Positions 20,704 through 31,541 of a stretch of 64,000 nt of DNA are shown here, piece by piece (the first letter of the stretch is position 1; the number at the start of each line of letters is the position of its first letter). The translations under genes were made by a program, and so were the position numbers. Source of the stretch: Eutreptiella sp. 'Long Island Sound 2002' (Eukaryota > Euglenozoa > Euglenophyceae > Eutreptiales > Eutreptiaceae); the NCBI GenBank assembly GCA_964036045.1, contig OZ038385.1:1922001-1986000 (forward strand), read 5' to 3'. The notes beneath the pieces are model-generated. The model ran no database searches. It was not told the DNA's origin and saw only the letters and a list, made by a program, of their open reading frames with translations.

Positions 20704-23062
20704 TAAAGAAGGTCCCTACCAGGACCGGCCCCCGCTGCGCCCCTTCCGCCTGTTACCCCTGCTGATTTACTCCGGATCAGTGATTGCATTCCTCAAATTC
20801 CAAAGGGTCCAAAGTCCAAAAATATAGAAAATAAAATCCTCCTTCAACCCTGAAACAGCAACCAGATCCCACAAATACAGCAATAACCCAATTCACAATC
20901 CAAATCAGGCTGCGGGCTTCCGTTCAGCACACCGGTCGTCTCACGGTGGCGGGCATGTACAAGAATTGCACCAAGGAGGAAAGCCCTGAAATTGGCATAT
21001 GAACACAAATAAAGCAAAGTTGGGGAAAGAGGTATACATACACATTCACAGCCATAAACCCCTCATTCCCTGGACTCAAGACCTTCCCTTGACTCACCAA
21101 CATATTGCCCTGAACCAAGTCAAATGAGATGGCTGAATGCCATGTGTCACAAGTCACTACACAAACCCCAAAAATGTGTTCACTCCCAAGCCTCCAAATC
21201 CTAGCCCAATAGGGGAGGTGGCGTGTCATGGCCTAGAGTGGCACTCAGGACCATGCCCTACCCTGACATAACCTTGGTTGGACTTGGAGTCGATTGGGCT
21301 TGGAGAACTGCCCCATGATGTTGACCTCACAACATGGCAAAATCAGGCAAATCACACCATTATGCCCAAAAATCAATTATATACTCAAAAGTGCATACGG
21401 CAAATATTCAAATGCTCCATGCATGTGTCAAACCGGAGAGTAATATACAAGGGTGATATAGACCAAAGGTCCATGCCCAAGAATATTCCATCATTGGCTC
21501 CGAAACCCTTCCGGTTAGGTACATGACATGCTTCACAAGTCAACTCATGAACTTGAGACCTAATTTTGTGAGGCCTCGTGTGCCACGCCAAAGTGACCAT
21601 GTGATCCGGCATATGGTGAAGTACAACACCGAGGCATCTGCCAACATATAAGCAACATACCATAGTTCACAGATCTCTAGGCACTTTACTGTTAGCCGAC
21701 CAGTTGAGCACATAAAACACAAAAATGAGCATAAAATGAGGTCAAAAACATGAAAATATGTCCAAATACAAAGTTGTCATGATAGTATATCTCTATGCTC
21801 GCCCATGGTATCCGCTCATGGTTCAATACACAAATGATTGGAACCATTTGCAAACAATTCCCCCACTTGGATCCCCAATCGGGCGCATGGAGATACCTTC
21901 GCCACTCGTATCTACATGCCCCATGAAAATGGGAGTGCACTCATGGATCTCTTTGCCAAACATACCATGAGCAATACTTATGCGGTAGACTTAGTCTAGC
22001 GCTTTGAATTCCACAATTGGGACATGGGCAAGGCCCTTGTCACATGTGGCTCCCCATCTCTTCGGCCACACGAAGATATATAACATGGGCGTGAGCATAT
22101 CGAAACACATACCATGCATATAACACACACCCTCAAAAGTGGCTCCCACCATGGTATGCCATGTCCCTCCATGGACATAACTTCACGTTAAAAATACGTG
22201 GGAACCCAAGGAAAGTATCTATGCAACCCCAACACTCATGCGGTACACTCGAAAGTCGCAAAAAAATATTCGGTTGCACAGTCCAAGAGTTATATATCAC
22301 TTTCTACCCTCTTGACCATTATCCCTTGCTATACCGGGCATGTGTACACACCAAAGGCGTTTGATGCTTCTCAAATTAAGTTGAGACCAAGGCGCTTGCA
22401 ACCCAACCTTTCTTATTCTCTTTCCTCACACTCGCGCGTAGATATGGCCCTTCAAAGTGGTCCCACGATTCACTTTTGTTTCCCTTATATCTCCAAGTCA
22501 AATGGGTGGCAAGTATAAGGGAAACCTGATTCGGGCATAGGGAAAGGAGTATGACCACTCGACGAAGTCCAAATCAAGTGCGGCGATGTCGAAGTCGAAA
22601 ATCCGATTTCGACATCGCCAAAAATTCAGAATAAAATTTCGAGTGCTTATTTAGAAAATTGCGGAAGCAACGAAACCTTTACAGATGAAATCTGACCCTT
22701 CATCGGGGTTTCCGCCAAAATATCTGGAAATAACAGTTAACCAATCGGTTAACGCAAAATCGCGAGCCAACTGACAGTCGCCGATACATTGACCATCGGA
22801 AAGAAAGGCTGAAAAATTACGGAAACATTATGATAATAAAACCCTGTTGATTCCTGATATTCTGATATATAAATCTCCGCTGGCGGCGCCTCGGTACTGA
22901 ATATGGCCGCTCATAGCCGGAATGGCCAAACCTATCAAGCTATCACATCGGGTTAGGTCAGGTGGATGGGAGAGTATGATATCAGCCAATGGCGGCTTGC
23001 CGGCACATAGATACACACCCCAAGTGACCCCAAGATGGCCACGGGGGTCCGAACCGGCTTCA
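20704..23062 (-). repeat. 3' LTR of LTR-A copy 2
   Basis: 2,359 bp, from TAAAGAAGG to GGCTTCA. It differs from the partner by a 2-base indel near 20,828 and scattered substitutions. It is AT-rich compared with the coding part. Small open frames inside (such as 20,924-21,229) are shared by all LTR copies and are not convincing genes. Confidence 0.95.
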
Positions 23063-23073
23063 CCCCCCTTCTC
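23063..23073 (-). promoter_or_regulatory. Polypurine tract of LTR-A copy 2
   Basis: The element strand reads GAGAAGGGGGG directly before the 3' LTR start TGAAGC. This is the expected plus-strand primer. Confidence 0.85.
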
Positions 23074-23457
23074 AGAGCGTTGTTACCGCTCCGAAGTCAT
23101 TGAAGAGAGGACAGGAGGACCCCAATGGGCTCCAAACCCCCCCCCCCATGTCCCAAGGACACATGAAGGCCCCACACACGTCGTAGGCGTCCCCCACGCC
23201 CCAAGGGAGGGGTGAGGACACTGATAATCGGTGCCCTACGCCATATCCGGTCTCCTCTTGATCTACAACATGGACCAAGGGGATCAAAGATAGAAAAACG
23301 TCGTCGGTCGACCTAAATAAGTATACCACAATGAAATATATATGTGGAGATCGAGTGAAGGGGGTATATGGCCAGTCAAGGCCGAGAAATCCCCGGATGA
23401 ACGCCCTCACCCGTCTCCTCAATCACAGAAACAAACAAAATGCCAAGGGGGGATCCA

Positions 23458-23850
23458 TTACGGTGCTACAGCAGCAACCAAATGGACCAACACCTCCTTG
23501 ACATCCAAAGAAATATTCTTTTTCTTCAGGTAGTCCATCCAGACCGTGGTGTACCTCGGCACAAAGCTGCTCGGAGGCTCCCACGAATCCCTGGATGCGG
23601 TGAATCCCTTCCAACGGACTTTATAAAGCCTACCCCCAGGCGTCCCCGGGTCCGGCTTGTCCGCCAGGATCTTCTCAGCGGTGAAGTCGTCGTCCTCACC
23701 CTCGTCGTCCGAGTCCACATCGCCGGCCGTGAACTCGAAGGTGACGGGACGTCCGCTGGGGTCTGGTGCTCGGGGACGAAGCTGGGTATGGTCGCGGTCC
23801 AGGAACTTGTTATCCCCCACACGAACCGCATACACATCCTGCCCGACCTT
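23458..23850 (-). pseudogene. LTR-A copy 2 pol C-terminus: chromodomain
   Basis: The pol frame continues past TGA 23,851 without a shift. KVGQDVYAVRVGDNKFLDRD is the end of the integrase C-terminal region, followed by an acidic linker (DSDDEGEDDDFTAEKIL) and a chromodomain (YKVRWKGF, then SRDSWEPPSSF). Chromodomains of gypsy integrases are thought to guide insertion to particular histone marks. It ends at TAA 23,458. The TGA is probably a CpG transition of CGA. Unless the stop is read through, this copy makes integrase without its targeting domain. Confidence 0.88.
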
Positions 23851-26800
23851 TCAAACGATTATTCCCGGCACATACCAAGATGCCTGCCGATGCCTGGACA
23901 GGACATCCTTGTGGTGCTGCTCCACCCACACGGTGTCTTGGAGAGCATACTTCTGGACTTTTCCTTGCTTGAAGTACTTCGCCCTCTTGTCATGCTCGTC
24001 CTGTAGTGCCTTGCACACCTTGGCCGCCGTGTCGTCCGCCTCAGCCATCATGGCGTTCGCATCCCAGGCCACTTTGCCATGGTTCAACCACGGGAGAGTG
24101 CGTGACACTCGATCCCGTAGGAACAGGATTCGATGGGGCGACAGTCCAGTGGGCCCCGGAAGGTCGTGATACGCTTGGAGTACCCTCCACAGCGAATTGT
24201 ACCAATTCCGGCCCGGTTCGTCGATGTGCAGCTGGCGGAACTTCTCGAACATCTGCCGCCCGGCCACCTCAGCCCGGCAATTCGACCGGCTGTGGTACGC
24301 CACGGTCTTGGCGTGCCGAATACCCATGTGCTTGCACATCGTCTTGAACCACGTCCCCACAAACTGACTGCCCCGATCGCTGCAGATGACAGCCGGGACA
24401 TCAAAAATCGTCAGCCAATGCCTGATCATGGCATTCGCGACGGTCTTGGCCTGCAACCCCACTCCATGCTTGTCCTTCTTGTCCTTTTCCTTGGACTTCT
24501 TGCCCGGGACTGCCACGATATACCCGCTGTGCCTGTCCACCGCCAGGATGACACAGTCGTAGGTCTCTCCGTCCACGGTGACCTCAGGCATGGCGAACAC
24601 ATCCATGGCCACGGACCGCATAGGGGCCTCCGGTATAGCCGTGTACACCGGGTTGCCCGCTGTGGAGTGGTTGGGGCTCTTCGTGGCCCGACACACGGCA
24701 CAGTCACTGCAGTACCTATCCAGGATGGCGTAGTACCCCGGAGGGAACTTGAAACGCCACTCCAGGTCCTGCTGCATCTTGTCTCGGCCAGGGTGCATGA
24801 GCTGGGCGTTGTGCCAATGGTCAATGAGCTCCTCCACTCGGTTCTCGGGCACCAGCAGCTTGTCCTTGAGGAACAACTTGTCCCCATCCTCGGTCAAGCC
24901 CTCAGGCCATTCGTCGTCCGACGGGGCGCTCACGGCATTCCAGTACTTGCTCCAGTGCTCGGATGCCGCGTAGTCATCCGACCAGTCCTCTGTGAGCACC
25001 GACCTGACTAGCTCTACAGGGGCCACCACACATTGCTCGAGGGTTTCCTCTCGAATAGCTTGGACGCGGGCGCCCCGGAACTTGGCCAGGTCCGTACGGT
25101 TTGCCATCACCACAAAGCACTTGACCCCCTCTTGCTCCATGGCCTTTTCCATCTCAATGATGCGCTTGGCCTCCTCGGTCTCCTCGGCGTCCCCATGGCT
25201 GGATATGTCCATCCACGCCTTGCCCGCGGCGTAGGCCCATCGACTGAGGCAATCTGCCACAGTGTTGTCCTTCCCCGGGACGTATACGACGCTGAGGTCG
25301 AACTTGGCGAACGTCTCGTGCCACCGGGCCCTCCTTGCCGCCGGTCCCGAGGGGGTGTCGACGTGCTCCTTGTGCCAGCTCTGTAAGGACTGATGGTCCG
25401 TGCAAACCACCACCGGTTGCAATCCGATGTGGCCAGACCACTTCCTGAGCGCACAAACAATGGCGTACGTCTCCTTCTGCCTCGCGGTCCAGGTGCGGCG
25501 TTGGCCCTCGGCCAGGATCCGGCTCCAGAACGCCACGGGTACATGCGACTCGTCGTTCCGGATCTGCTCAAGGACTGCCCCTACGGCATAGTCCGAGGTG
25601 CCCATGCGTAGCACAAATCCCTTGTCCCGGTCCACCAGGAATAGCCCCAACTGCTCCAGGAGTCGCTCCTTCAGGCGGTTGAACGCATCTTCGGCCTCAG
25701 GGGTCCAGGCAAGCTTCTTCTTGCTCCCCTTCCGGCCGTCGAACTTGCCCACTTGCAGCATCTTGTGCAGCGGCCCCGACAGTTCTGCATACATCCGGAC
25801 ATAGCCCGAATAGTAGTTGCAGAACCCCATGAAGGACCGGAGTTCGCTGATGGTTTGGGGCTTCTCCCAGTGGTGCAGGGACGCCAGCTTCCCAGGCATG
25901 GGACGGCGTTGCCCGTGACCAACCACGTGACCCGCGAACTCCACTTCCTTCACGAAGAGTGAGGCTTTGGTGGGCTTGCACACCATGTTGTGCTTGTCCA
26001 ACTCGCTGAGCACTCGGCGCAGATCCTTCTCATGCGCGTCGATGAGCTCATCCTCAGTCATGTTCTCCGTGCCGGACCCGATGATGATGACATCCACGAA
26101 GGGGTCGGCACAGTCCCGGACAGGACCGAGTAGGTCCTCCATCATGCGCTGGAAAGCGGCGTTGCCATTCTTGGCGCCCATAGGCACCACTTTCCACTGC
26201 ATGGGCCCCAGCGGCGTCGACATCGCTTTGCAGGGCCTGGAGTCCGGGTGTAGCGGCATCTGGTGATAACCGTGTTTCAGGTCCAGCACCGTGAAAATCC
26301 GCTTTTTCTGTTGTTTTTGGAGGATGGAGTCGATCAGGGGGAGCGAGTACGAGTCGTGCTCGGTCTGCTCGTTCAAACCTCTGTAATCCACCACCAACCT
26401 CCACTCGCCCTTCTCCTTCTTGCGCACGATGAAAGCTGGGCTGGCCCACTCACTGTCGGAGGGTTCGATCCATCCCCGCTCAATGAACTCGGCCAACAGC
26501 TTCTTCATGGCCTCGGCCCGATCGCCCTGAAGTTGGTACTCCCGATGACGATAGATCTTGCGGTTCGGCTTCAGCTTGATCTTCGCTGTGCAAAACCTCC
26601 CACGATCTGGAGGGTTCTTGTTGGCGACGCCACTGAATAGCCGCGGATAGGCCTTGATCAACCTCTCCTTCAGCTCGGCGACCTTTGGGTTCTCCTGGGC
26701 CTCTTCAGCCGCTTGCTTCGGTATCGATACAACCGACCGCACTGCGGTATAGGCCTCTTCCGGGTCCGAATCCGACTTCTCCTCGTCCGATATGCCGTCT

Positions 26801-28524
26801 TCATCGTCGTGGGATGCACTTCCCACCGATAATCTTCGGAAATTTGCGGCGTCGGGCCGGTTACTGTCGCTATCGGCCCCCATTCTTGGAAAATCCCATG
26901 TCGGCGGGTCAGACCCCACCAGACCATCGTATTGGTCCGCGATGTGATCCATGACCCTTGCCACGAACTCATCCTTCTCGTACTTGCCGGTGACCAACAT
27001 CTTGTCATCGCACCAATGCGGAGATGTGACCATGGCCCGCCTCTTCTTGGCTGCCACACGGTCGTGCATCCCCATTCGCATGTAGTTGACGACGTCGTCG
27101 ATCTCGGAGTGAGACAGGATGTCGATGCCATCCACTGGCTGATCGGTCCCCTCCTTGGGCTCAAACATGACCTTCATGGGCACCGCCTCCACCCTACGGA
27201 TGAATGCTTCATCACCCGTGGGCTGGGCTTGCGCCCCATCCACCAGGAAAGCCTTGGTACCCCACACTTGACCCGGGGAGGGCATTGATACACCCTTGGC
27301 GTCAAAAAACAGCTCCCCCTCTGGCCCGAATGACATCTCGTTCAGGGTGATGGAGTCCAGCGTCGACTTGAGACCCTCCAGCGGACATGGGGTGGATCCT
27401 ATGCCGGTTATGACCAGGATCCCCTTCGCCCTATCCGCGATGATCTTCTCCACCGTACGTCTGGTATTGTCCAGGGAGCCATGCCAATACATGGGTCCCC
27501 ACTCCTTCAAACCCCAATGCCTGTGCCAGGCTGAGTCTCCTCGATGCCAATGCCTCCTACACTTCCGCAGAAGTGGGGCATCCCGGGAAGCGAAGACGTC
27601 CGTCTCTGGCGCTTCGGCTCCCAGCGTCTGGATCATCCTGTCGTACACCTGCGGCGCCATTCCATACTCCGTGAGCTGAACTCCGCGGTCTCCTCTGGAA
27701 TTGGCACCTACAGCTTGCACCGCTCGGACGAGCCGATCCTCTTCCTCAGCATTCCATTGGGATGATCCGTATGCATAATCCGTGGACAGCCATCTGAGGC
27801 ATTCATCATCCTCCCGGACCAGCGTTGCACGATGGGGAAGGGCTCCATTGGCGTTGGCCACCATGAAGTCATACCCCATGATCATATCCCAATCTGTAAT
27901 GTCAGCCACATAGAAGTTCCCGGATAGAGTGCTTCTCCTCGCCTGATCGGGGCGGTTCAAGCGCTCATGCTCCCAGAATTCCATACTGATAGTGGCCTCA
28001 TGGGTGCCACCACCCATAATCTCACCGTTGGCAACCTTCAGGCGGACCGGTCTCCGGCTGGGCTGCAGGAATTCCTTCTTGAACAACCCTCTCCGGACCA
28101 GGCTCACCTGGGCACCCGTATCCACCAACACATCCACCACCTTCTCCTCTCGTCCGCACCGAACTCGCACTTTCAAGTGCAACTGCCGCTCGTCGCCATG
28201 GGGTGTATGGACGACTCTCACGGCATGCAACTCTAGCACATCCGGGTGCATCAGGACTTCAAGGGTATGGTCACGGATGGTGTAGATCTTGGGTTGGTCC
28301 TGCCCGTCCACGGGGCTCTCCGTGGTCGCTCCTTCCTTCTTGCCATGTACCGTACCCACATGTACTTCCCTTGGCAGGGCGCTCCAGGGGTTGGGAGTGG
28401 CGAAACTCAGTGGTTTTGGCTCTTCTGGAGCCTTCTTCGGCACCCGATGTGCCTTCGCTTTCTCTGGGATTCCACTGATTTTCAGAGGAGAGACCTCCGA
28501 GGTCCCACTCCCCTGGGGGCTCCT
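23851..28524 (-). CDS. pol: LTR-A copy 2 pol: protease, MTase-like segment, RT, RNase H, integrase
   Basis: The frame is open from the gag UAG to TGA 23,851. Counting from the GTG codon at 28,443 (1,530 codons): protease DTG at residues 108-110; a segment starting TDVFASRD at 281-370 resembling DIRS-type methyltransferase-like domains; RT about 590-830 with VLDLKHGYHQMP (first catalytic Asp). The YxDD box reads FVDV (782-785), so the second Asp is lost. RNase H starts with LRMGTSDYAVGAVLEQ, where the usual TDAS Asp is Gly (948), but keeps ETYAIVCAL and CTDHQSL. Integrase has HHCC residues (HW, HPGRDK, CSDCAVC) and a DD35E triad at Asp1281, Asp1356 and Glu1392. Expression probably needs readthrough of UAG 28,525. 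The frame is intact, but polymerase and RNase H are predicted inactive. Confidence 0.93.
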   Translation of the reverse strand, partial: RSPQGSGTSEVSPLKISGIPEKAKAHRVPKKAPEEPKPLSFATPNPWSALPREVHVGTVHGKKEGATTESPVDGQDQPKIYTIRDHTLEVLMHPDVLELHAVRVVHTPHGDERQLHLKVRVRCGREEKVVDVLVDTGAQVSLVRRGLFKKEFLQPSRRPVRLKVANGEIMGGGTHEATISMEFWEHERLNRPDQARRSTLSGNFYVADITDWDMIMGYDFMVANANGALPHRATLVREDDECLRWLSTDYAYGSSQWNAEEEDRLVRAVQAVGANSRGDRGVQLTEYGMAPQVYDRMIQTLGAEAPETDVFASRDAPLLRKCRRHWHRGDSAWHRHWGLKEWGPMYWHGSLDNTRRTVEKIIADRAKGILVITGIGSTPCPLEGLKSTLDSITLNEMSFGPEGELFFDAKGVSMPSPGQVWGTKAFLVDGAQAQPTGDEAFIRRVEAVPMKVMFEPKEGTDQPVDGIDILSHSEIDDVVNYMRMGMHDRVAAKKRRAMVTSPHWCDDKMLVTGKYEKDEFVARVMDHIADQYDGLVGSDPPTWDFPRMGADSDSNRPDAANFRRLSVGSASHDDEDGISDEEKSDSDPEEAYTAVRSVVSIPKQAAEEAQENPKVAELKERLIKAYPRLFSGVANKNPPDRGRFCTAKIKLKPNRKIYRHREYQLQGDRAEAMKKLLAEFIERGWIEPSDSEWASPAFIVRKKEKGEWRLVVDYRGLNEQTEHDSYSLPLIDSILQKQQKKRIFTVLDLKHGYHQMPLHPDSRPCKAMSTPLGPMQWKVVPMGAKNGNAAFQRMMEDLLGPVRDCADPFVDVIIIGSGTENMTEDELIDAHEKDLRRVLSELDKHNMVCKPTKASLFVKEVEFAGHVVGHGQRRPMPGKLASLHHWEKPQTISELRSFMGFCNYYSGYVRMYAELSGPLHKMLQVGKFDGRKGSKKKLAWTPEAEDAFNRLKERLLEQLGLFLVDRDKGFVLRMGTSDYAVGAVLEQIRNDESHVPVAFWSRILAEGQRRTWTARQKETYAIVCALRKWSGHIGLQPVVVCTDHQSLQSWHKEHVDTPSGPAARRARWHETFAKFDLSVVYVPGKDNTVADCLSRWAYAAGKAWMDISSHGDAEETEEAKRIIEMEKAMEQEGVKCFVVMANRTDLAKFRGARVQAIREETLEQCVVAPVELVRSVLTEDWSDDYAASEHWSKYWNAVSAPSDDEWPEGLTEDGDKLFLKDKLLVPENRVEELIDHWHNAQLMHPGRDKMQQDLEWRFKFPPGYYAILDRYCSDCAVCRATKSPNHSTAGNPVYTAIPEAPMRSVAMDVFAMPEVTVDGETYDCVILAVDRHSGYIVAVPGKKSKEKDKKDKHGVGLQAKTVANAMIRHWLTIFDVPAVICSDRGSQFVGTWFKTMCKHMGIRHAKTVAYHSRSNCRAEVAGRQMFEKFRQLHIDEPGRNWYNSLWRVLQAYHDLPGPTGLSPHRILFLRDRVSRTLPWLNHGKVAWDANAMMAEADDTAAKVCKALQDEHDKRAKYFKQGKVQKYALQDTVWVEQHHKDVLSRHRQASWYVPGIIV

Positions 28525-28527
28525 CTA
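28484..28527 (-). promoter_or_regulatory. UAG readthrough site between gag and pol, copy 2
   Basis: UAG 28,525-28,527 separates gag and pol, which share one frame. The element strand pairs AGAGGAG (28,520-28,526) with CTCCTCT (28,484-28,490), seven Watson-Crick pairs, with a GACC/GGTC hairpin inside. In copy 1 one A-U pair is replaced by G-U, so pairing is kept despite substitution. Confidence 0.6.
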
Positions 28528-31321
28528 GACTTGGCTTCCCGCAGCCCCTTCCGGCTGCGATCCGCCAGGACTTTGTCCACCACGCTGCTTGGCTTTGAGT
28601 TCCTCCAACGTCCTCAACATGTCCTCAGCAACCTCCTCGATCGACCTCACTCGTCGGTCTTGGCCAGGTCCACCACCATAGCCTCTTCCTCCACCTTTTC
28701 TTTGGCCTTTGCCTTGGCCTTTTCCCCCGTCTCCGCCCTTCGCCTTCCAATCGGAAATCCGCTGCTCCTTGGGCTTCTTCTCGCGGTGGGCGGCGAAGTA
28801 GGCCTTCTTGTCCGCCTCATACACCTTGCACTGACGGTGGTCGTGTGCATGGTTGTTTCCCTTGCCATAGCAGACCCAGCACCCGTTGTGCTGAGACCTG
28901 TACTCTCGGAACGAGAGCGGTGGGTTCCCGATCTTCCTTGGCGCTCTGCTCTTATTGGGTCCCACCTGGCTCCATCTGGACCGATCCTGCCCATGATTCC
29001 TCACGTTGTGCGCCACAAACGCGAAGAAATGGGCCTCCTCGTGATCCTCCCGGGACCCGGTCCAGTGGTCTTGGCCACTTCCACTACCATCCTCCGCGGA
29101 GTTGGCCGTGTCCTCCTGGATCTCCCGATGATGTCGGTCTTCTCAGTGGCCTCGTTGTCCATGACCATGTCGATCCTGCACGTGGGCCTCGTTCTTCGCA
29201 TTGAGCTTCAACTCCACCGTGATGTACTTCACGATCTCGTCCAGGCTCATGCGGGCGAAGATGACCTGCATCCTCAGCGGCTCCCCGCGCCTCCACTCCA
29301 CGTTGTTGAGGCGCAGCAACCTTTGCCCCATGGAGTCTCCAAATACCTCCACGTACACGGCGTTCTTCAGTCCCAACATCCGGTTGGGCTCGCCCAGGTT
29401 CCTCCTGAAGAACTCCATGATACCCGCATGGGTATCCTCCGCCGCCATGATCCTCACCGCCACGCGCTTCTTCGCTCTCTTCTTCTCGTCGTCCTCCACT
29501 CTCCTCTTCCAGTTGCCGGGGAGGACGTCCCTCAGCAAGTGGCGGATCTCGCTGGCCTCGTTCCAGTCCTCCACCAGCTTGAGGCATCTGCGGTACTTCC
29601 GCAGATACCGGTTCCACTCCCGGACCCGCAACTCACCGCGGTCCAACGGCAGCGGGATGGACCACAGGTCCTCCAGCTTCTGGTTCGGAGCGTCCACCCG
29701 CTCCTGATCCTCCAACCACTGGTGGCAGGCCTGCTCCGTACGGATCAATCCTTCCCGGATCTGATCCCGCAGCTCCTCCTTCAGGTCCTGCGCCAGCCGG
29801 TGTGGGAATGTCCGACATACCCACTTGTCCCGCGGCGCTCCCCGCCCCTCGCCGACGACCTCCTCGGCGAAGTCCTCCCAGTCCAGGATGAAATCATCCA
29901 GGTTGGACGGGTTCCCGTCGTAATAGGAGATTTTGATTCCCCTGAGGTCGTCAATCCTGATGGCGTCTCCGACGTCTCCAGCCACCACTCCACCGAGACG
30001 GATACCACCTGTGGCCGGGGGGTGTGAGTACACTCCCCGTACATCCCTCTCCTCCATGGAGTGCGGTCCAGTTGGGCCTGAACCCATGGGGTTTGGAATG
30101 CGGGAAGGATTTGCTCCATCGGCCGTCCATATCCCCGTATCGGGGTTCTTCGCCCACAGGTTTCCGCCTGGATGACCTGGACCATGTCCGTCGGCGCTTC
30201 CCATGGTTCGCCCCTGCATGGTCTGGCTCTCGATCTTCTCTTCCGCATAAACTACCATGTTCGTCGTGATCGGTACATCCTGGGCGGCATGGGACATCTG
30301 TACCGTCAGGCTCCTCGGGTCCGTGGTTACGTGCCCTTCCCGCATGGACCCAGCCGGTGCCGTGTGTTCCCTGAGCATTGTGGATTCGCTGAACATGGGA
30401 ACAAACGGCAGCGCACCCGGGTCAACACGCGGAGGCGCGTATGGTGCCTCTGCAGGGCCGCCCATGGGTTTCTCCATGGCGCTCCTGAGGGTCTTAACCC
30501 GCCCCACCAGCTCTACCGCGGCCGGCTTTGCCGGGAGCTCCGGACCCGAGGCGAGGGGCTGTAGCTCCTCTAGCCTTTTCAGGCGTCCCGACATGTCCTC
30601 CACCAGGTGGAGGAGGCTGTCCACAAACTCGCTGCTGCTTCTCCAGGGCCAGCTCCAGATTCTCCCGGTACCGGTCCCGTTCCGCTCGCAGCTCCTCCAT
30701 GTCTTTCTCCGCGGCCGACTGGTCGTCCAGGATCCCCGCGACGTCCTCCTCTAGACCATCCTTGGCGTTGTCCAGGCGGTCAAGACAATGCACCATGGCG
30801 ACCATCCCCATCTTCGGGTACTTGCCCATGAGGAAGGACACGTGCTCGCAGTGGCACCCAGCGTGCTTTCCGCCGGATTCAGCACATTCCGCGGTTCCCG
30901 GCACCTCAGACTCATCGCCCATGGGTGTATCGCCTATGGCGTCCGTCTCTGGTCCCGTGTGCCGGGGCACAGGTGCCGTCCGGGCCCTGGCTGGCCTCTC
31001 CAAGCCCTCGGCGTCGTGCTCCAGGCTGGGTTCTGGGGCCGTGTTCGCCCTTGTGGGCGGTCTGGCCGTCTCCTCCGACTCCGAAGGTGGCTCATAGGCT
31101 GTCCGATAGGCCTCGGAGTGCCCCTCGGATTCCCACAACCTGACCGGGCTAGGGTCCGTATCCATAGCCCCGGCGTCCCTTGCCGCGGACTTGGGTGACC
31201 CGCGCCGGGCCCGTCCTCCACTGCTGCCTGAATGGCAGGCCTCATCAGAGTCCTCCGCGGCGGAGCGGAGGTTGCATGCCTTTCGGCAGCGACGCTCAGA
31301 CTTGGAGACCAGGTCCTCCAT
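28525..31321 (-). pseudogene. gag: LTR-A copy 2 gag
   Basis: Gag structural protein with the same domain order as copy 1: Cys-rich start at ATG 31,321 (MEDLVSKSERRCRK), Cys/His cluster, coiled-coil-like region, capsid region (ISYYDGNPSNLDDFILDWED), zinc knuckle (CWVCYGKGNNHAHDHRQC) and a Gly/Lys-rich tail ending at UAG 28,525. Two lesions break it. One extra base near 30,630 shifts the frame between the coiled coil and the capsid, and TGA at 29,143 replaces a CGA Arg codon still present in copy 1. The long plus-strand frame 28,246-30,027 is an antisense shadow of this gene. Confidence 0.88.
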
Positions 31322-31529
31322 GTCACGTCCTCCTCTTCCCGAATGTCGTACTTCTCTTCGGGCTTCAACTTCCGGAGTTCGCCATGCTCTTGAACGTCTC
31401 GGTTCTTCTATGGCTCCAATCTCCGGCGTGGTCTCCACCGAGTCCACAATACGCACCCGGGGCGTACTTGGGCAGGGCTCATAGGGGCCCAAGTCCCCGG
31501 GTCGGCGGTGGGTAGGGGCAGCAGGTAAG

Positions 31530-31541
31530 CCTCTGCTACCA
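31530..31541 (-). promoter_or_regulatory. Primer binding site (tRNA-iMet type), copy 2
   Basis: TGGTAGCAGAGG on the element strand directly after the 5' LTR, complementary to tRNA-iMet 3' end CCTCTGCTACCA. Confidence 0.88.

Noticed and set aside
20924-21229. A 101-codon frame found in every LTR-A LTR, as a possible accessory gene.
   Set aside because: LTRs are shared by descent, the frame differs in length in copy 1 (152 codons) and it shows no coding features.
28246-30027. Long plus-strand open frame of 593 codons (and a 467-codon one at 1,023-2,426).
   Set aside because: Both lie antisense to LTR-A gag and keep the same relation in the two copies; composition and motifs support the minus strand.
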